Shown here in pieces: positions 16,641 to 25,250 of a stretch of DNA of 44,303 bases. The position numbers were made by a program, and so were the translations under genes. The stretch is from Faecalibacillus intestinalis (lineage in GTDB: Bacteria > Bacillota_I > Bacilli_A > Erysipelotrichales > Coprobacillaceae), in the NCBI RefSeq assembly GCF_003024685.1, contig NZ_PYLQ01000022.1:1-44303 (forward strand), given 5' to 3'. The first letter of the stretch is position 1, and each line of letters starts with the position of its first letter. Under the pieces are notes generated by a model. The model saw only the letters and a list, made by a program, of their open reading frames with translations, was not told the origin of the DNA and did not search any database.

Positions 16641-17897
16641 ATGAAATATGGATTAGTTTTATCAGGTGGCGGTTCTAAAGGAGCTTATGAATCAGGATGC
16701 ATGAAAGCGTTACAAGAATTAGGATATCATTTTGATATTGTTACTGGTACGTCTATTGGTGCTTTAAATGGGCTACTTGTAGCTCAAGAAGATTATCAAA
16801 AGCTTTATGAATTATGGGATACTTTATCATTAGAAAAGGTTTTAAAGCATCCTATTCAATTTGATTTTTCAATTGAAAATCTAATGAACAATTCTTCTAA
16901 CATAGGTCCTTTTTTAAAGTCCTATCTTGATAAAAAAGGTGCTGATATTGAACCACTTGTTCAATTAATCAAAGGTCTTTATAATGGCAAAAAAGCGAAA
17001 AGTTCACCTATCAAATATGGTTTATGCACTGTTGCTTTTCCTTCTATGAAACCATTAGAAATCACAGTAGATGATATGAGCGAAGATAACATTGTAGAAT
17101 ATGCTATTGCTTCAGCCTCATGTTTTCCTGCATTTCCTATTCATTATATAGATAAGCAAGGATATATTGATGGCGGATATTATGATAATTTACCTATCTC
17201 TCTTGCTTTAAAAATGGGAGCACAAAAAATTATTGCAATTGAACTCAATCAAGAAGCGACCCATCCCTATTTATTACATCGTGAAAATATCACTTTTATT
17301 AGACCGTCTAAGCATTTAGGTGGCTTTCTTGATTTTAATCGAGAGCTATTGGATCAAAGAATACGCTTAGGTTATCTTGATACTTTAAAAACATTTAAAA
17401 AATTAAAAGGGCATCGTTTTGCTTTTTATCCTGAAGAAAATATTCAAGAAATAGCTTTATCTTTTCATAATCAAATTTTAAACTATGAAAATCAATACAA
17501 TCATCATTTACTTACAATTTCTAATGAAACACCTATTCTTGATTTATTAAAAGAAAATACGTATTTAGATTACTTAAAATTAGAAGATTATTTTATCTTA
17601 GGTTTAGAACTTTATATGAGTGAACATGATTACGATGATTTAAAGGTTTATCATTTTAAAGATATTATTCAAGACATCAAAAATCAAATTAAACCTGATT
17701 TAAGAGAAATAGAAAGAATTGATTTTAAAAATATCGCCCAATCTTTTAAGGATCTCACAAATCATCAAATTCTTAAAAATTACTTATCTTATTTTATAAA
17801 TAAAAAAGAAGAACACTTAAATTATGAAAATCTTTTCTTAAAAGAATTTGTCCTAGCGATGTTTATTACTTGTGTCTTAAGCTATGAAGTCTCATAG
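16641..17897 (+). CDS. Patatin-like phospholipase
   Basis: Patatin-type enzymes are lipid acyl hydrolases with a Ser-Asp dyad. The oxyanion loop GGGSKG is at residues 9-14, the nucleophile Ser38 lies in GTSIG, and Asp177 lies in DGGYYDNLP. The N-terminal 210 residues are the catalytic domain. The C-terminal 200 residues are helical, polar and not recognised, which makes the protein longer (418) than the small RssA-type bacterial patatins. There is no signal peptide. The start follows AAAAGGATGTG. The stop codon lies inside a terminator hairpin. The substrate is unknown. Confidence 0.9.
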   Translation: MKYGLVLSGGGSKGAYESGCMKALQELGYHFDIVTGTSIGALNGLLVAQEDYQKLYELWDTLSLEKVLKHPIQFDFSIENLMNNSSNIGPFLKSYLDKKGADIEPLVQLIKGLYNGKKAKSSPIKYGLCTVAFPSMKPLEITVDDMSEDNIVEYAIASASCFPAFPIHYIDKQGYIDGGYYDNLPISLALKMGAQKIIAIELNQEATHPYLLHRENITFIRPSKHLGGFLDFNRELLDQRIRLGYLDTLKTFKKLKGHRFAFYPEENIQEIALSFHNQILNYENQYNHHLLTISNETPILDLLKENTYLDYLKLEDYFILGLELYMSEHDYDDLKVYHFKDIIQDIKNQIKPDLREIERIDFKNIAQSFKDLTNHQILKNYLSYFINKKEEHLNYENLFLKEFVLAMFITCVLSYEVS

Positions 17898-17905
17898 CTT
17901 TTTTT
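17880..17905 (+). terminator. Terminator of the patatin-like gene
   Basis: AGCTATGA pairs with TCATAGCT across AGTC, followed by seven T. The hairpin begins inside the coding region and contains the TAG stop. Confidence 0.88.
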
Positions 17906-17932
17906 GACATCAATGCTGTTTTTCTATAAACT
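17904..17932 (+). promoter_or_regulatory. Probable promoter of the polysaccharide deacetylase gene
   Basis: A perfect TTGACA (17904-17909) starts inside the T run of the preceding terminator. TAAACT lies 17 bases downstream (17927-17932); TATAAA at 15 bases is an alternative. The gene's ATG follows at 17958. Confidence 0.55.
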
Positions 17933-17957
17933 AGTACTGATAGAAAGTTGGAATATT

Positions 17958-18743
17958 ATGAAAAATATATTAAAAGTCATTTTATGTGTTCTTGTTTGTT
18001 ACATAGCAATCGGACTTGGCTGGATGACAAAAGACATCATTATTCATGAAAACGGTAAAGATGGAATTGCTATCTTAGGATATCATGGTGTCGTAAGTGA
18101 ACAAGAAAAAAAAGAAAACTATGCATCAAATCCTTATTTTATGTCTATAAGTGAATTTGAAAAACAAATGAAATATTTAGCGGATAATAATTATCAATGC
18201 CTATCCATGGAAGATGTTGAAGCCTATTATCATGGAAAAAAAGAAGTATCTAAAAAAGCTGTATGTTTAACTTTTGATGATGGATATAAAAACTTTAACA
18301 CTATTGTTAAACCTATTATAAAAAAATATAATTTGCAAGCTACAAACTTTGTCATTGGTTATAAAACAAAAACCAATAACCTACTTTACTTACAAACAAA
18401 TGATTTGAAAAATGATCAATATGTTGAATACTACAGTCATTCTTATGATATGCACCATATTGGCCATTTACCCTATAAAAAGAAAATAGAAACCATGACA
18501 ACAAATGAAATAAAAAGAGACTTTGAAAAAAACAAAGGCCTTGTTTCAACAGATTACTTTGCCTTTCCATATGGTGTCAGTTGTCAAAATGCGCAAGATT
18601 ATCTCAAATCAAGTTCTGTTAAACTAGCCTTTAGTTACAATCAAAATAGACATATGACACGCAATGATAAACAATATTTGCTTCCACGTTATCTTATGTT
18701 TTCTAATATGCCCTTCCCCCTATTTAAATGGTGGATAGAATAA
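17958..18743 (+). CDS. Polysaccharide deacetylase (NodB/CE4 family), membrane-anchored
   Basis: Enzymes of this family remove acetyl groups from amino sugars in cell-wall or surface polymers outside the cell. The 261 residues start with one hydrophobic helix (about 4-27), a signal anchor. GYHGVV lies near residue 50. The metal and catalytic motif LTFDDGYKNF is present, then SHSYDMHHIGHL, which resembles the HSYDLH form of PgaB/IcaB-type enzymes, and FAFPYGVSCQNA. I chose ATG 17958; the frame is open to 17904 but has only a TTG there, inside the promoter. It is a single gene with its own terminator. The substrate is not predictable. Confidence 0.88.
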   Translation: MKNILKVILCVLVCYIAIGLGWMTKDIIIHENGKDGIAILGYHGVVSEQEKKENYASNPYFMSISEFEKQMKYLADNNYQCLSMEDVEAYYHGKKEVSKKAVCLTFDDGYKNFNTIVKPIIKKYNLQATNFVIGYKTKTNNLLYLQTNDLKNDQYVEYYSHSYDMHHIGHLPYKKKIETMTTNEIKRDFEKNKGLVSTDYFAFPYGVSCQNAQDYLKSSSVKLAFSYNQNRHMTRNDKQYLLPRYLMFSNMPFPLFKWWIE

Positions 18744-18778
18744 AAGAACTATACGAATGAATCGTATAGCTCTTTTAA
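18742..18778. terminator. Terminator after the deacetylase gene
   Basis: CTATACGA pairs with TCGTATAG across 5 bases (18749-18769), flanked by AAAAGA and TCTTTT. It can serve both convergent genes. Confidence 0.85.
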
Positions 18779-19701
18779 TTGATAATTTTTAAAACATCTT
18801 CTTCACTATTGATGTTAAAGATATTTAATGTAAGAACATTTAATTTTTCTAGCGATGTATTTGTGAGTTGTTTTTCTAAAGGACTTGATAAAGTTCCTAG
18901 TTTCACTTTAAGCAGTTCTTTTAAAGAATTGAGTTTTCCTTTTTCAAATCCAATAGTTTCTCCTTTCTCCATTCCTTGATTTTCAAATCTTTGAAATAAT
19001 TGATCCATTGCCTTACACATATTGATTTCATCTCCTTCTGGTAAATCTTCTCTTCTAATATTTGCACGTGTAAATGTTGCAGCCATCATGAAGCTTTCTG
19101 TTTCAATTTTACGATTTTCTCTTAATCCTTCATAACTTCCTGCAAACATACTTTGACTAATTTCTACGACATCTCTTTATCTTCGATTCGTAAGCTTTCT
19201 TGCATCCATTGTTTTAAGGTCGATAACAGGTAGTCTCCAATCATTGATATAAGGTTCCATCTCTGATGGTATACTTTTCAATGTTTCTTTTAATGTTTCT
19301 GGCAACTTCCATTCTTCATCTCCCGTATAGAACACAAAGCTTCCTACTGGATAGACTTCTTTTTTACTTTCAACTTGATTGATATAAGTCGTTGCATCAT
19401 AGTTGAGTATGCGAAAAATCATATTTTTATCAAAAGTGCTTTGGTGTTCAATTCCGATAATCACATAATCTCCATGGATACCTGCTTTTCTTACGACATC
19501 CCGATATCTTTTGATCTCTGTTGGATCATCTACATTTCCTATCAAGGTCGACAGATCATTTTCTCTTGAAACAAGTTCTTCGGGTTTAATAATCTGTCTT
19601 CCTTGAAAAAAAGCATAATTACAGAGATCGGCAAAGCATCCTTCATCTCTAAGTAGTTTTTTACAGGCACTATCACTGGTATTTCTTTATTTAATGCACA
19701 T
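18775..19701 (-). pseudogene. PD-(D/E)XK nuclease-family transposase/Rpn-like protein, two nonsense codons
   Basis: A single reading frame of about 308 codons runs from ATG 19701, behind a perfect AGGAGGAAAGAGG site, to 18775. It is cut by two in-frame TAA codons: at codon 5 (19687-19689) and at 19177-19179. No frameshift is present. The conceptual product has the order of the PDDEXK_2/TIGR01784 family. DSACKKLLRDEGCFADLCNY is followed by DLSTLIGNVDDPTEIKRYRDV and by the nuclease core around YVIIGIEHQSTFDKNMIFRILNYD, then WRLPVIDL and FAGSYEGLRENRK. The C-terminus is a helical Glu/Lys region. These proteins promote DNA exchange or are relics of mobile elements. Each stop could have come from a GAA codon by one change. 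Confidence 0.85.
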
Positions 19702-19904
19702 CCTCTTTCCTCCTTATATGATTTTTTATATTAAGGTTTCATACATCGCTTTTTATTTTTATTTTTTATAATATTTATAAGGAGTTTTCTGATTTAATTG
19801 TATCATATGCTTAAAGATAATTCGTCTCATATTTGTTTCATATTTGTCTCATTTCTATTATCATTTTATCTTTTTCTTTTCCTTCTTTCAATAGACAAAT
19901 AGTC
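19702..19904. other. AT-rich gap upstream of the nuclease pseudogene
   Basis: It contains the pseudogene's ribosome site and presumably its promoter. A partly repeated ATATTTGTTTCATATTTGTCTCAT stretch, split here as ATATTTGT-T-TCAT and ATATTTGTCTCAT (about 19829-19852), is the only pattern seen. No gene is evident. Confidence 0.4.
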
Positions 19905-19932
19905 TAAAAAAAGAAGTCCTTTAGGACTTCTT
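19905..19932 (-). terminator. Terminator of the serC-serA operon
   Basis: On the minus strand AAGAAGTCCT pairs with AGGACTTCTT across a 2-base loop, followed by a run of T. It lies just after the serA stop. Confidence 0.88.
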
Positions 19933-19951
19933 GAAATACGTTTATAAAGTT

Positions 19952-21112
19952 TTATTTAATCACTCTTACATTAATAATTCCTTCAGCTGCTTCGATACGT
20001 TCAATAATATCTAGACGTACATCATCATTTGTATCAATTAATGTATAAGCATAATCCCCACGAGAACGGTTCACCATATTTTCTATATTTAAGTTGTGAT
20101 CAGCAAATAATTTAGAAATACGTGCCAAGATATTTGGCATATTTTTATTGGTAATACATAGTCTTACTTTTGATTCTCTTGGTTGATTAACAGCTGGGAA
20201 ATTCACAGAATTTTTAATATTTCCATTTTCTAAGAAATCTTTTAATTCTTGAACCGCCATTTTCGCACAGTTATCTTCACTTTCAGGAGTAGAAGCTCCT
20301 AAGTGAGGTAATACAATAATATTATCTTTTCCAATTAATTCTTGTGAAGCAAAATCAGTTATATATTTACTTAATTTACCTGATTCAACTGCTTCTAATA
20401 AATCCTCGTTTACAACTAAATCCCCTCTAGCAAAGTTCAATAAACGTGCTCCGTCTTTCATTAATGCAAACTTTTCTTTATTTAACATACCCTTTGTATC
20501 TTTAGTACTTGGTACATGGACAGTAATATAGTCACATGTTTTAAATATTTCATCCATATCTTTTGCTTGACGTACATGTTTTGATAAAGCCCAAGCAGAA
20601 TTGACAGACATAAATGGATCATATCCATAAACTTCCATTCCTAGTTTATTAGCTGCATTTGCAACTAAAACTCCAATAGCACCTAGACCAATGACCCCTA
20701 ATTTTTTACCTTCGATTTCAGGCCCTACAAAGTTTGATTTTCCTTTTTCTGCTGTCTTTCCTACATTTTCATCATCCTTTAAAGTATTGGCCCATTCAAT
20801 ACTTTCAACGATCTTACGACTTGATAAAAATAAAGCACATAAAACAAGTTCTTTTACCGCATTCGCATTTGCCCCCGGTGTATTAAAAACAACAATTCCT
20901 TTTTCTGAACATTTTTCAACAGGAATGTTATTGACCCCCGCACCAGCTCTCGCAATCGCTTTAACATTTTTTGTAAATTCATATTCATGTAAAGATGCAC
21001 TTCTAAGTAAAATAGCATCTTCATTTTCTAACGTTTCCCCATATTCATAATCTTCATTAAAATAATCCAATCCTACTGAAGATATTTTATTCATCAATTT
21101 AACCTTATACAT
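19952..21112 (-). CDS. serA: D-3-phosphoglycerate dehydrogenase with ACT domain
   Basis: This enzyme oxidises 3-phosphoglycerate to 3-phosphohydroxypyruvate with NAD, the first step of serine synthesis. The 386 residues hold the substrate-binding part and the NAD fold with GVIGLGAIGVLVANAA. The conserved arginine region is LLNFARGDLVVNEDLL, and the catalytic His lies in LPHLGASTPESEDNC. A C-terminal ACT domain (about 315-386) is the usual serine-sensing part. I chose ATG 21112 because TAAGGAGTC precedes it; the ATG at 21142 would overlap serC by 20 bases. It follows serC directly, and the two form one operon. No serB is nearby. Confidence 0.95.
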   Translation of the reverse strand: MYKVKLMNKISSVGLDYFNEDYEYGETLENEDAILLRSASLHEYEFTKNVKAIARAGAGVNNIPVEKCSEKGIVVFNTPGANANAVKELVLCALFLSSRKIVESIEWANTLKDDENVGKTAEKGKSNFVGPEIEGKKLGVIGLGAIGVLVANAANKLGMEVYGYDPFMSVNSAWALSKHVRQAKDMDEIFKTCDYITVHVPSTKDTKGMLNKEKFALMKDGARLLNFARGDLVVNEDLLEAVESGKLSKYITDFASQELIGKDNIIVLPHLGASTPESEDNCAKMAVQELKDFLENGNIKNSVNFPAVNQPRESKVRLCITNKNMPNILARISKLFADHNLNIENMVNRSRGDYAYTLIDTNDDVRLDIIERIEAAEGIINVRVIK

Positions 21113-21122
21113 ACTTGACTCC

Positions 21123-22208
21123 TTATCGATTATTTTCTTCAAATTCTTTCATAAATGCGACAAGTTTTTCAACACCTTCATATGGCATTGCATTGTAAAT
21201 AGAAGCACGAATTCCCCCTACAGAACGATGACCTTTTAAATTTGTCATGCCTGCTTCGATACTTTCTTTAACAAACTTCGCATCTAAATCTTTATTTGGT
21301 GTTGTAAAAGTCACATTCATAAGTGATCTATTTTCTTTATCACTATGTGCTTTATAGAAAGTCGATTGATCTAAATAGTCATAAACTAATTTAGCTTTCT
21401 TTTCATTTCTTTCTTTCATAACTTCTAATCCACCTAAAGAATCAATCCATTCAAGAACAAGTCCTAAAACATAAATTGCATAAGCTGGTGGTGTGTTATA
21501 CATTGAATCATTTTTGATCATCAATTTATAATCTAATAAAACAGGTGTTGTTTGGGCAACATCTTGAAGTAAATCTTCACGAATAATTGCTACTCCTAAT
21601 CCAGCAATTCCCATGTTCTTTTGAGCACCCGCATAAATCATCCCATATTTACTTACATCTACTGGTTTTGATAAAATATTAGATGACATATCCGCAATAA
21701 TTGGTACGCCATTTGTTTCAGGAACATATTTCCATTCTGTTCCATAAATTGTGTTATTGGCACAGATGTGTAAGTAAGATGCATCTTTAGATAAATCTAA
21801 TTCATCTTGTGTTGGAATATGTTTAAAATCATAGCTACTACCATCATAAACAATATGAATATCCCCATATTTTTTTGCTTCTGCAGCTGCTTTTTTACTA
21901 AAAGCACCTGTAATCGCATAATCAGCTTTCCCATTCTTTAAAAGATTTAAAGGAACCATTGAAAATTGTTGAGTTGCTCCCCCTTGAATAAAAACAATTT
22001 TATAATTGTCAGGAACATTCATCACTTTCTTTAATAATCCTTTTGTTTTTTCAAAGATATCTAAGTAGGAAGAGGATCTATGACTCATCTCCATTACAGA
22101 CATACCACTGCCTTCATAATTCAACATTTGTTTTGCTGCTTTTTCAAGTACAGCAACAGGCAACATTGAAGGACCTGCTGAGAAATTGTAAACTCTTTTT
22201 TCGGTCAT
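21123..22208 (-). CDS. serC: Phosphoserine aminotransferase
   Basis: This PLP enzyme transfers an amino group from glutamate to 3-phosphohydroxypyruvate, giving phosphoserine. The 361 residues match the family. The start is YNFSAGPSMLP, and SGMSVMEMSHRSS (about 34-46) and the PLP lysine Lys197 in IYAGAQKNMGIAG are present. HRSVGGIRASIYNAMP closes the protein. The start ATG has an AAGGAAGG site. It leads the serC-serA operon, and its promoter carries two TTGTATACAA-type palindromes. The glutamate it uses would come from GOGAT, encoded later in the window. Confidence 0.96.
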   Translation of the reverse strand: MTEKRVYNFSAGPSMLPVAVLEKAAKQMLNYEGSGMSVMEMSHRSSSYLDIFEKTKGLLKKVMNVPDNYKIVFIQGGATQQFSMVPLNLLKNGKADYAITGAFSKKAAAEAKKYGDIHIVYDGSSYDFKHIPTQDELDLSKDASYLHICANNTIYGTEWKYVPETNGVPIIADMSSNILSKPVDVSKYGMIYAGAQKNMGIAGLGVAIIREDLLQDVAQTTPVLLDYKLMIKNDSMYNTPPAYAIYVLGLVLEWIDSLGGLEVMKERNEKKAKLVYDYLDQSTFYKAHSDKENRSLMNVTFTTPNKDLDAKFVKESIEAGMTNLKGHRSVGGIRASIYNAMPYEGVEKLVAFMKEFEENNR

Positions 22209-22243
22209 ATATAAAACCTTCCTTTCTTATTTGTATTGCTAAC

Positions 22244-22299
22244 ATTATATTGTATACAATTTTGTTTGTCTAGTGAAATTGTATAAAATCATACAATTT
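22244..22299 (-). promoter_or_regulatory. serC promoter with two inverted-repeat operator candidates
   Basis: On the minus strand TAGACA (22272-22267) and TATAAT (22249-22244) are 17 bases apart. The spacer contains the perfect 12-base palindrome ATTGTATACAAT (22249-22260). Just upstream, AAATTGTAT (22276-22284) and ATACAATTT (22291-22299) form a second perfect dyad with a 6-base gap. The arrangement looks like a repressor or GntR-type operator pair. The core recurs at the gltB promoter. Confidence 0.65.
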
Positions 22300-22345
22300 A
22301 TAATTTATTATCAAAGAGATAAAAAAATATAAGCAAAAAGACAGA

Positions 22346-23122
22346 TTACTCTGCCTTATATATATGCCAAACAAAAAGAATCATGCCAATCATTAAAGAT
22401 ACCATTGCCACAATCAAATAAGAATCAATACTTATAGATGAAATAGGAATATTTAACATCTTAATATAAAAAGATTTTGATATTTCAATTAATCCTATCA
22501 TCATATAATCAATCAAGCCTTTTACTAAAAGAACTATTGAAAAAACCAAAGAAAAACCTGATTTATTTAAATTATATAATCTAAAAAAACATAACAATAT
22601 CCACAATAAAATAATTATTCTAAAAAATATTGATTGCATAATCGAATAAATAAAAACAAAGATTTTTGAAAAATAACTTAACTTATTTTTCATACGATGA
22701 ATCATTTTATTCCAAAACTGATTTTGTTTTAAAATATTCATAATTTGTTTTTCTTCAATAGATATATTCAATTCATCTTTGATCATTTTTTTACATGATG
22801 TAGAAAATTTTTGTAATTCTTTTTGATCTAATTTTATTTTATTTTTATTGGTATTTCGCATAGATTGATCAAAAGCATATCTATTTAATTGATAAAGAGC
22901 ATCACTCTTTTTTATTTTATTTTGTAACTGATTTATTTGTTGAAAATTTGCATCTGTTTCTTCGTCTATAATTAAATCAATAATTTGATTGACAATAAGT
23001 GAATTAATATAATTATCACTGATTGTCTTTACACAAATTGTTTGAAATGTCATGGAAACCGTTAGTAGACACATTAAAACGACAACAACAATACAAGTTT
23101 TTAATTGTCTCTTTTTTTGCAT
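22346..23122 (-). CDS. Unknown membrane protein with a helical extracytoplasmic domain
   Basis: The 258 residues have an N-terminal membrane helix (about 8-28). A Lys/Gln/Asn-rich helical stretch of about 125 residues follows, and then three or four membrane segments to the end. I recognise no family. The layout copies that of the protein at 11930-12760, though direct sequence similarity is not obvious by eye. ATG 23122 is preceded by AAGGTGAG and a TATAAT; a frame open further upstream has no ribosome site. The gene is the last of a minus-strand row (MutY, SseB-like, YdjC-like, Tag) and seems to have its own promoter. Confidence 0.7.
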   Translation of the reverse strand: MQKKRQLKTCIVVVVLMCLLTVSMTFQTICVKTISDNYINSLIVNQIIDLIIDEETDANFQQINQLQNKIKKSDALYQLNRYAFDQSMRNTNKNKIKLDQKELQKFSTSCKKMIKDELNISIEEKQIMNILKQNQFWNKMIHRMKNKLSYFSKIFVFIYSIMQSIFFRIIILLWILLCFFRLYNLNKSGFSLVFSIVLLVKGLIDYMMIGLIEISKSFYIKMLNIPISSISIDSYLIVAMVSLMIGMILFVWHIYKAE

Positions 23123-23175
23123 TAAACTCACCTTATTTTTATTATACCTAATAATACAAAAAAAGAAACTGTTCT

Positions 23176-23715
23176 TTAAAGATGTAAAAAACAATTTCTA
23201 TCATGATGATTATAAATCCCAATTGCTTCTAAATAAGAATAGATTGTAATACTTCCTACAAATGACATGCCTTTTTTCTTTAAATCCTTAGAAATTTGAT
23301 CTGATAACGTACTCGTTGTTTCATTCTCTTTTTTTTCATAAATAATTTTATCATTTGTATAAGCCCATAAATATTTAGAAAAAGAACCATATTCTTTCTG
23401 TATTTCAATAAATATTTGTGCATTTTTAACTGCCGCTTTAATTTTTCTAGAATTACGAATGATTTTTGGATTATTCATTAACTCATTTATTTTGCAATCA
23501 TCATACATTGCTATTTTATTAACATCAAATTGATCAAAAGCCTCTTTAAAAGCTTCTCTTTTATGTAAAATAGTGATCCAAGAAAGCCCTGCTTGAAATG
23601 TTTCTAATAAAAACATTTCATACAATTTTTGATCATCATAAACAGGTTTTCCCCATTCATGATCATGATAATCAATATAAAGAGGATCATCATTGACCCA
23701 TGAACATCTATGCAT
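23176..23715 (-). CDS. tag: DNA-3-methyladenine glycosylase I
   Basis: Tag removes 3-methyladenine from alkylated DNA and starts base excision repair. The 179 residues span the family. The zinc ligands Cys4 and His17 (MHRCSW, YHDHEWG) at the start and His171 and Cys175 (HHDRNC) at the end are all present. The helical core LLETFQAGLSWITILHKREAF carries the catalytic glutamate of the family. The start ATG overlaps the end of the YdjC-type gene by 8 bases, so the two are co-translated. A second repair glycosylase, MutY, is encoded upstream in the same direction. Confidence 0.95.
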   Translation of the reverse strand: MHRCSWVNDDPLYIDYHDHEWGKPVYDDQKLYEMFLLETFQAGLSWITILHKREAFKEAFDQFDVNKIAMYDDCKINELMNNPKIIRNSRKIKAAVKNAQIFIEIQKEYGSFSKYLWAYTNDKIIYEKKENETTSTLSDQISKDLKKKGMSFVGSITIYSYLEAIGIYNHHDRNCFLHL

Positions 23716-24466
23716 TTTTAACCTTTCTAAAATCAGTTAATTCAATTTGATACTCTTTAAGCCAATCTTTTAACCATGATGAACATAGAAAATCACATTC
23801 CATTGCCCTAATAAGCGTAAAAGATGAATGTGTTAGAATATATTGATCTAAATACCCTGGATGGAAAACCATCACGGATACATCATGATTTCTAATAAAT
23901 TCTAAACTGTTTTCAATATATTCTTTTGGATCATAAAGCATTTGTTCATTAAGCTTGGCCATTGCAATACCATAAATATTATTTTCTTTTTCAAACTCTT
24001 GATCAAATAAAACATTTTCATAAAAAAGACCATATTTTTTAGCCACATTTCTTAAAGCTATAAAAAAGTTTTGTGAAATAACAGCATGACATTCAAAATA
24101 ATCAGGATCTTTTCCAGTGATTTCTTTAAAACGTAAATATTGTGCTTCAATTTCCATCTCAGCTTCTTCAATAACTACTGTATCTTCTTTTCTACTTCTA
24201 ATTTCTCTTGATGAACAAAATTCACCATTTTCTTGAACTAAAGATGGTATAAGCTTAGGATCAGTTAAGGGTCTTCCCGCACAAATATTTGTATGTTGCC
24301 CTAAAGCAATATCAAAATCTTTTACAAGTTCATACCCATGGTTTGCATGTTCCATATTTGTCATCATCCCAACACTTGTAATAACACCCTCTTTAACTGC
24401 TTTATAAATTCCTAAATTGACTGCTTCACTAAATCCTAAATCATCAGCTCTCATAATCAATTTCAT
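23708..24466 (-). CDS. YdjC/ChbG-family carbohydrate deacetylase
   Basis: Members of this family remove the acetyl group from N-acetylated oligosaccharides such as diacetylchitobiose. The 252 residues begin with the metal motif MRADDLGFSEAVNLGI. Then come GQHTNICAGRPLTDP, the histidine block YFECHAVISQNFF, and VMVFHPGYLD. There is no signal peptide, so it acts in the cytoplasm. ATG 24466 follows AAAAGGAGAC; the frame is open further upstream but overlaps the SseB-like gene. It overlaps tag at its end. No chitobiose or cellobiose phosphotransferase gene is next to it, so the substrate is open. Confidence 0.9.
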   Translation of the reverse strand: MKLIMRADDLGFSEAVNLGIYKAVKEGVITSVGMMTNMEHANHGYELVKDFDIALGQHTNICAGRPLTDPKLIPSLVQENGEFCSSREIRSRKEDTVVIEEAEMEIEAQYLRFKEITGKDPDYFECHAVISQNFFIALRNVAKKYGLFYENVLFDQEFEKENNIYGIAMAKLNEQMLYDPKEYIENSLEFIRNHDVSVMVFHPGYLDQYILTHSSFTLIRAMECDFLCSSWLKDWLKEYQIELTDFRKVKNA

Positions 24467-25208
24467 ACTTTTGTCTCCTTTTCCTATCTTTAAGATAACT
24501 TTTAGCTTTCGCATATGTTTTTATATTTTTTTCTTTAATTATTCTAATATGTTGAATAACATCTTTATTTAAAACAATACTTCTTTCTTTATGATAAGGA
24601 TTAATGATAATTCCATCAAGTTTATCTTGATTTAAACACATTCTAGAATAATCATCAAAACTATAAACTGAACCTTTTTTATTTTTACATTTTTGATCTT
24701 TATTCATTTCTAATTGACTTGTATAAATTGGATAATATTTTTTATCATTTATTTGATAAATAGGAAAATCTTGATAATCAAATACAGCTAAAAAATAAGC
24801 TCTTGTCGCAAGTTGTTCAAATAAAATATCTAAATAATCATAGTGTTGACGATTAACTTGATCTAATAAAAATTGAAGATAAGGATTATAAACTTCTTCT
24901 CGAGAAGAAGCTAAATGATTATTTTTATTCGTAAAGATATACCCTTGATCTATTTCTTCTTGAAAACGTTGATCAATCAATAATGCATAATAATTTTGCT
25001 TAGAATCTACTTCTATCCATTCTTGAATCTCTACTTTTTCTTCATAACCATAAGGACCTATCAAAAATAAAGAATCTAATTTTTGTATAATTCCATCAAC
25101 TATTCCTAAAACAAACAATTCACCATTTTTATGTTTATAAATTCCTTCAACACAAAAAGAAAAGTACTCCTCTTTTTCAATTTTACTTTCTTTCTTAAAT
25201 AATTTCAT
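24444..25208 (-). CDS. SseB-domain protein with an EF-Tu domain-2-like N-terminus
   Basis: The 254 residues fall into two parts. Residues about 15-95 (SFCVEGIYKHKNGELFVLG, then IVDGIIQKLDSLFLIG, then LLIDQRFQEEIDQGYIF) follow the beta-barrel pattern of domain 2 of EF-Tu-like GTPases. Residues about 130-225 have the SseB N-terminal domain pattern: RAYFLAVFDY, KYYPIYTSQLEMNK, VYSFDDYSRMCL, DGIIINPYHKERSIVLNKDVIQHI. The C-terminus is Lys/Arg-rich. There is no GTPase domain. The role is unknown. The start has an AAAGGGTGTG site. The gene lies 42 bases after mutY and overlaps the YdjC-type gene region. The SseB call is fairly good; the barrel is by pattern only. Confidence 0.75.
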   Translation of the reverse strand: MKLFKKESKIEKEEYFSFCVEGIYKHKNGELFVLGIVDGIIQKLDSLFLIGPYGYEEKVEIQEWIEVDSKQNYYALLIDQRFQEEIDQGYIFTNKNNHLASSREEVYNPYLQFLLDQVNRQHYDYLDILFEQLATRAYFLAVFDYQDFPIYQINDKKYYPIYTSQLEMNKDQKCKNKKGSVYSFDDYSRMCLNQDKLDGIIINPYHKERSIVLNKDVIQHIRIIKEKNIKTYAKAKSYLKDRKRRQKYEIDYES

Positions 25209-25250
25209 AGCATCACACCCTTTAACTATTATATTTATTTTATTTGTATT

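Noticed and set aside
17904-17957. Extended N-terminus of the polysaccharide deacetylase from TTG 17904
   Set aside because: The TTG is part of a TTGACA promoter box and a terminator T run. The ATG at 17958 gives a normal signal-anchor start.
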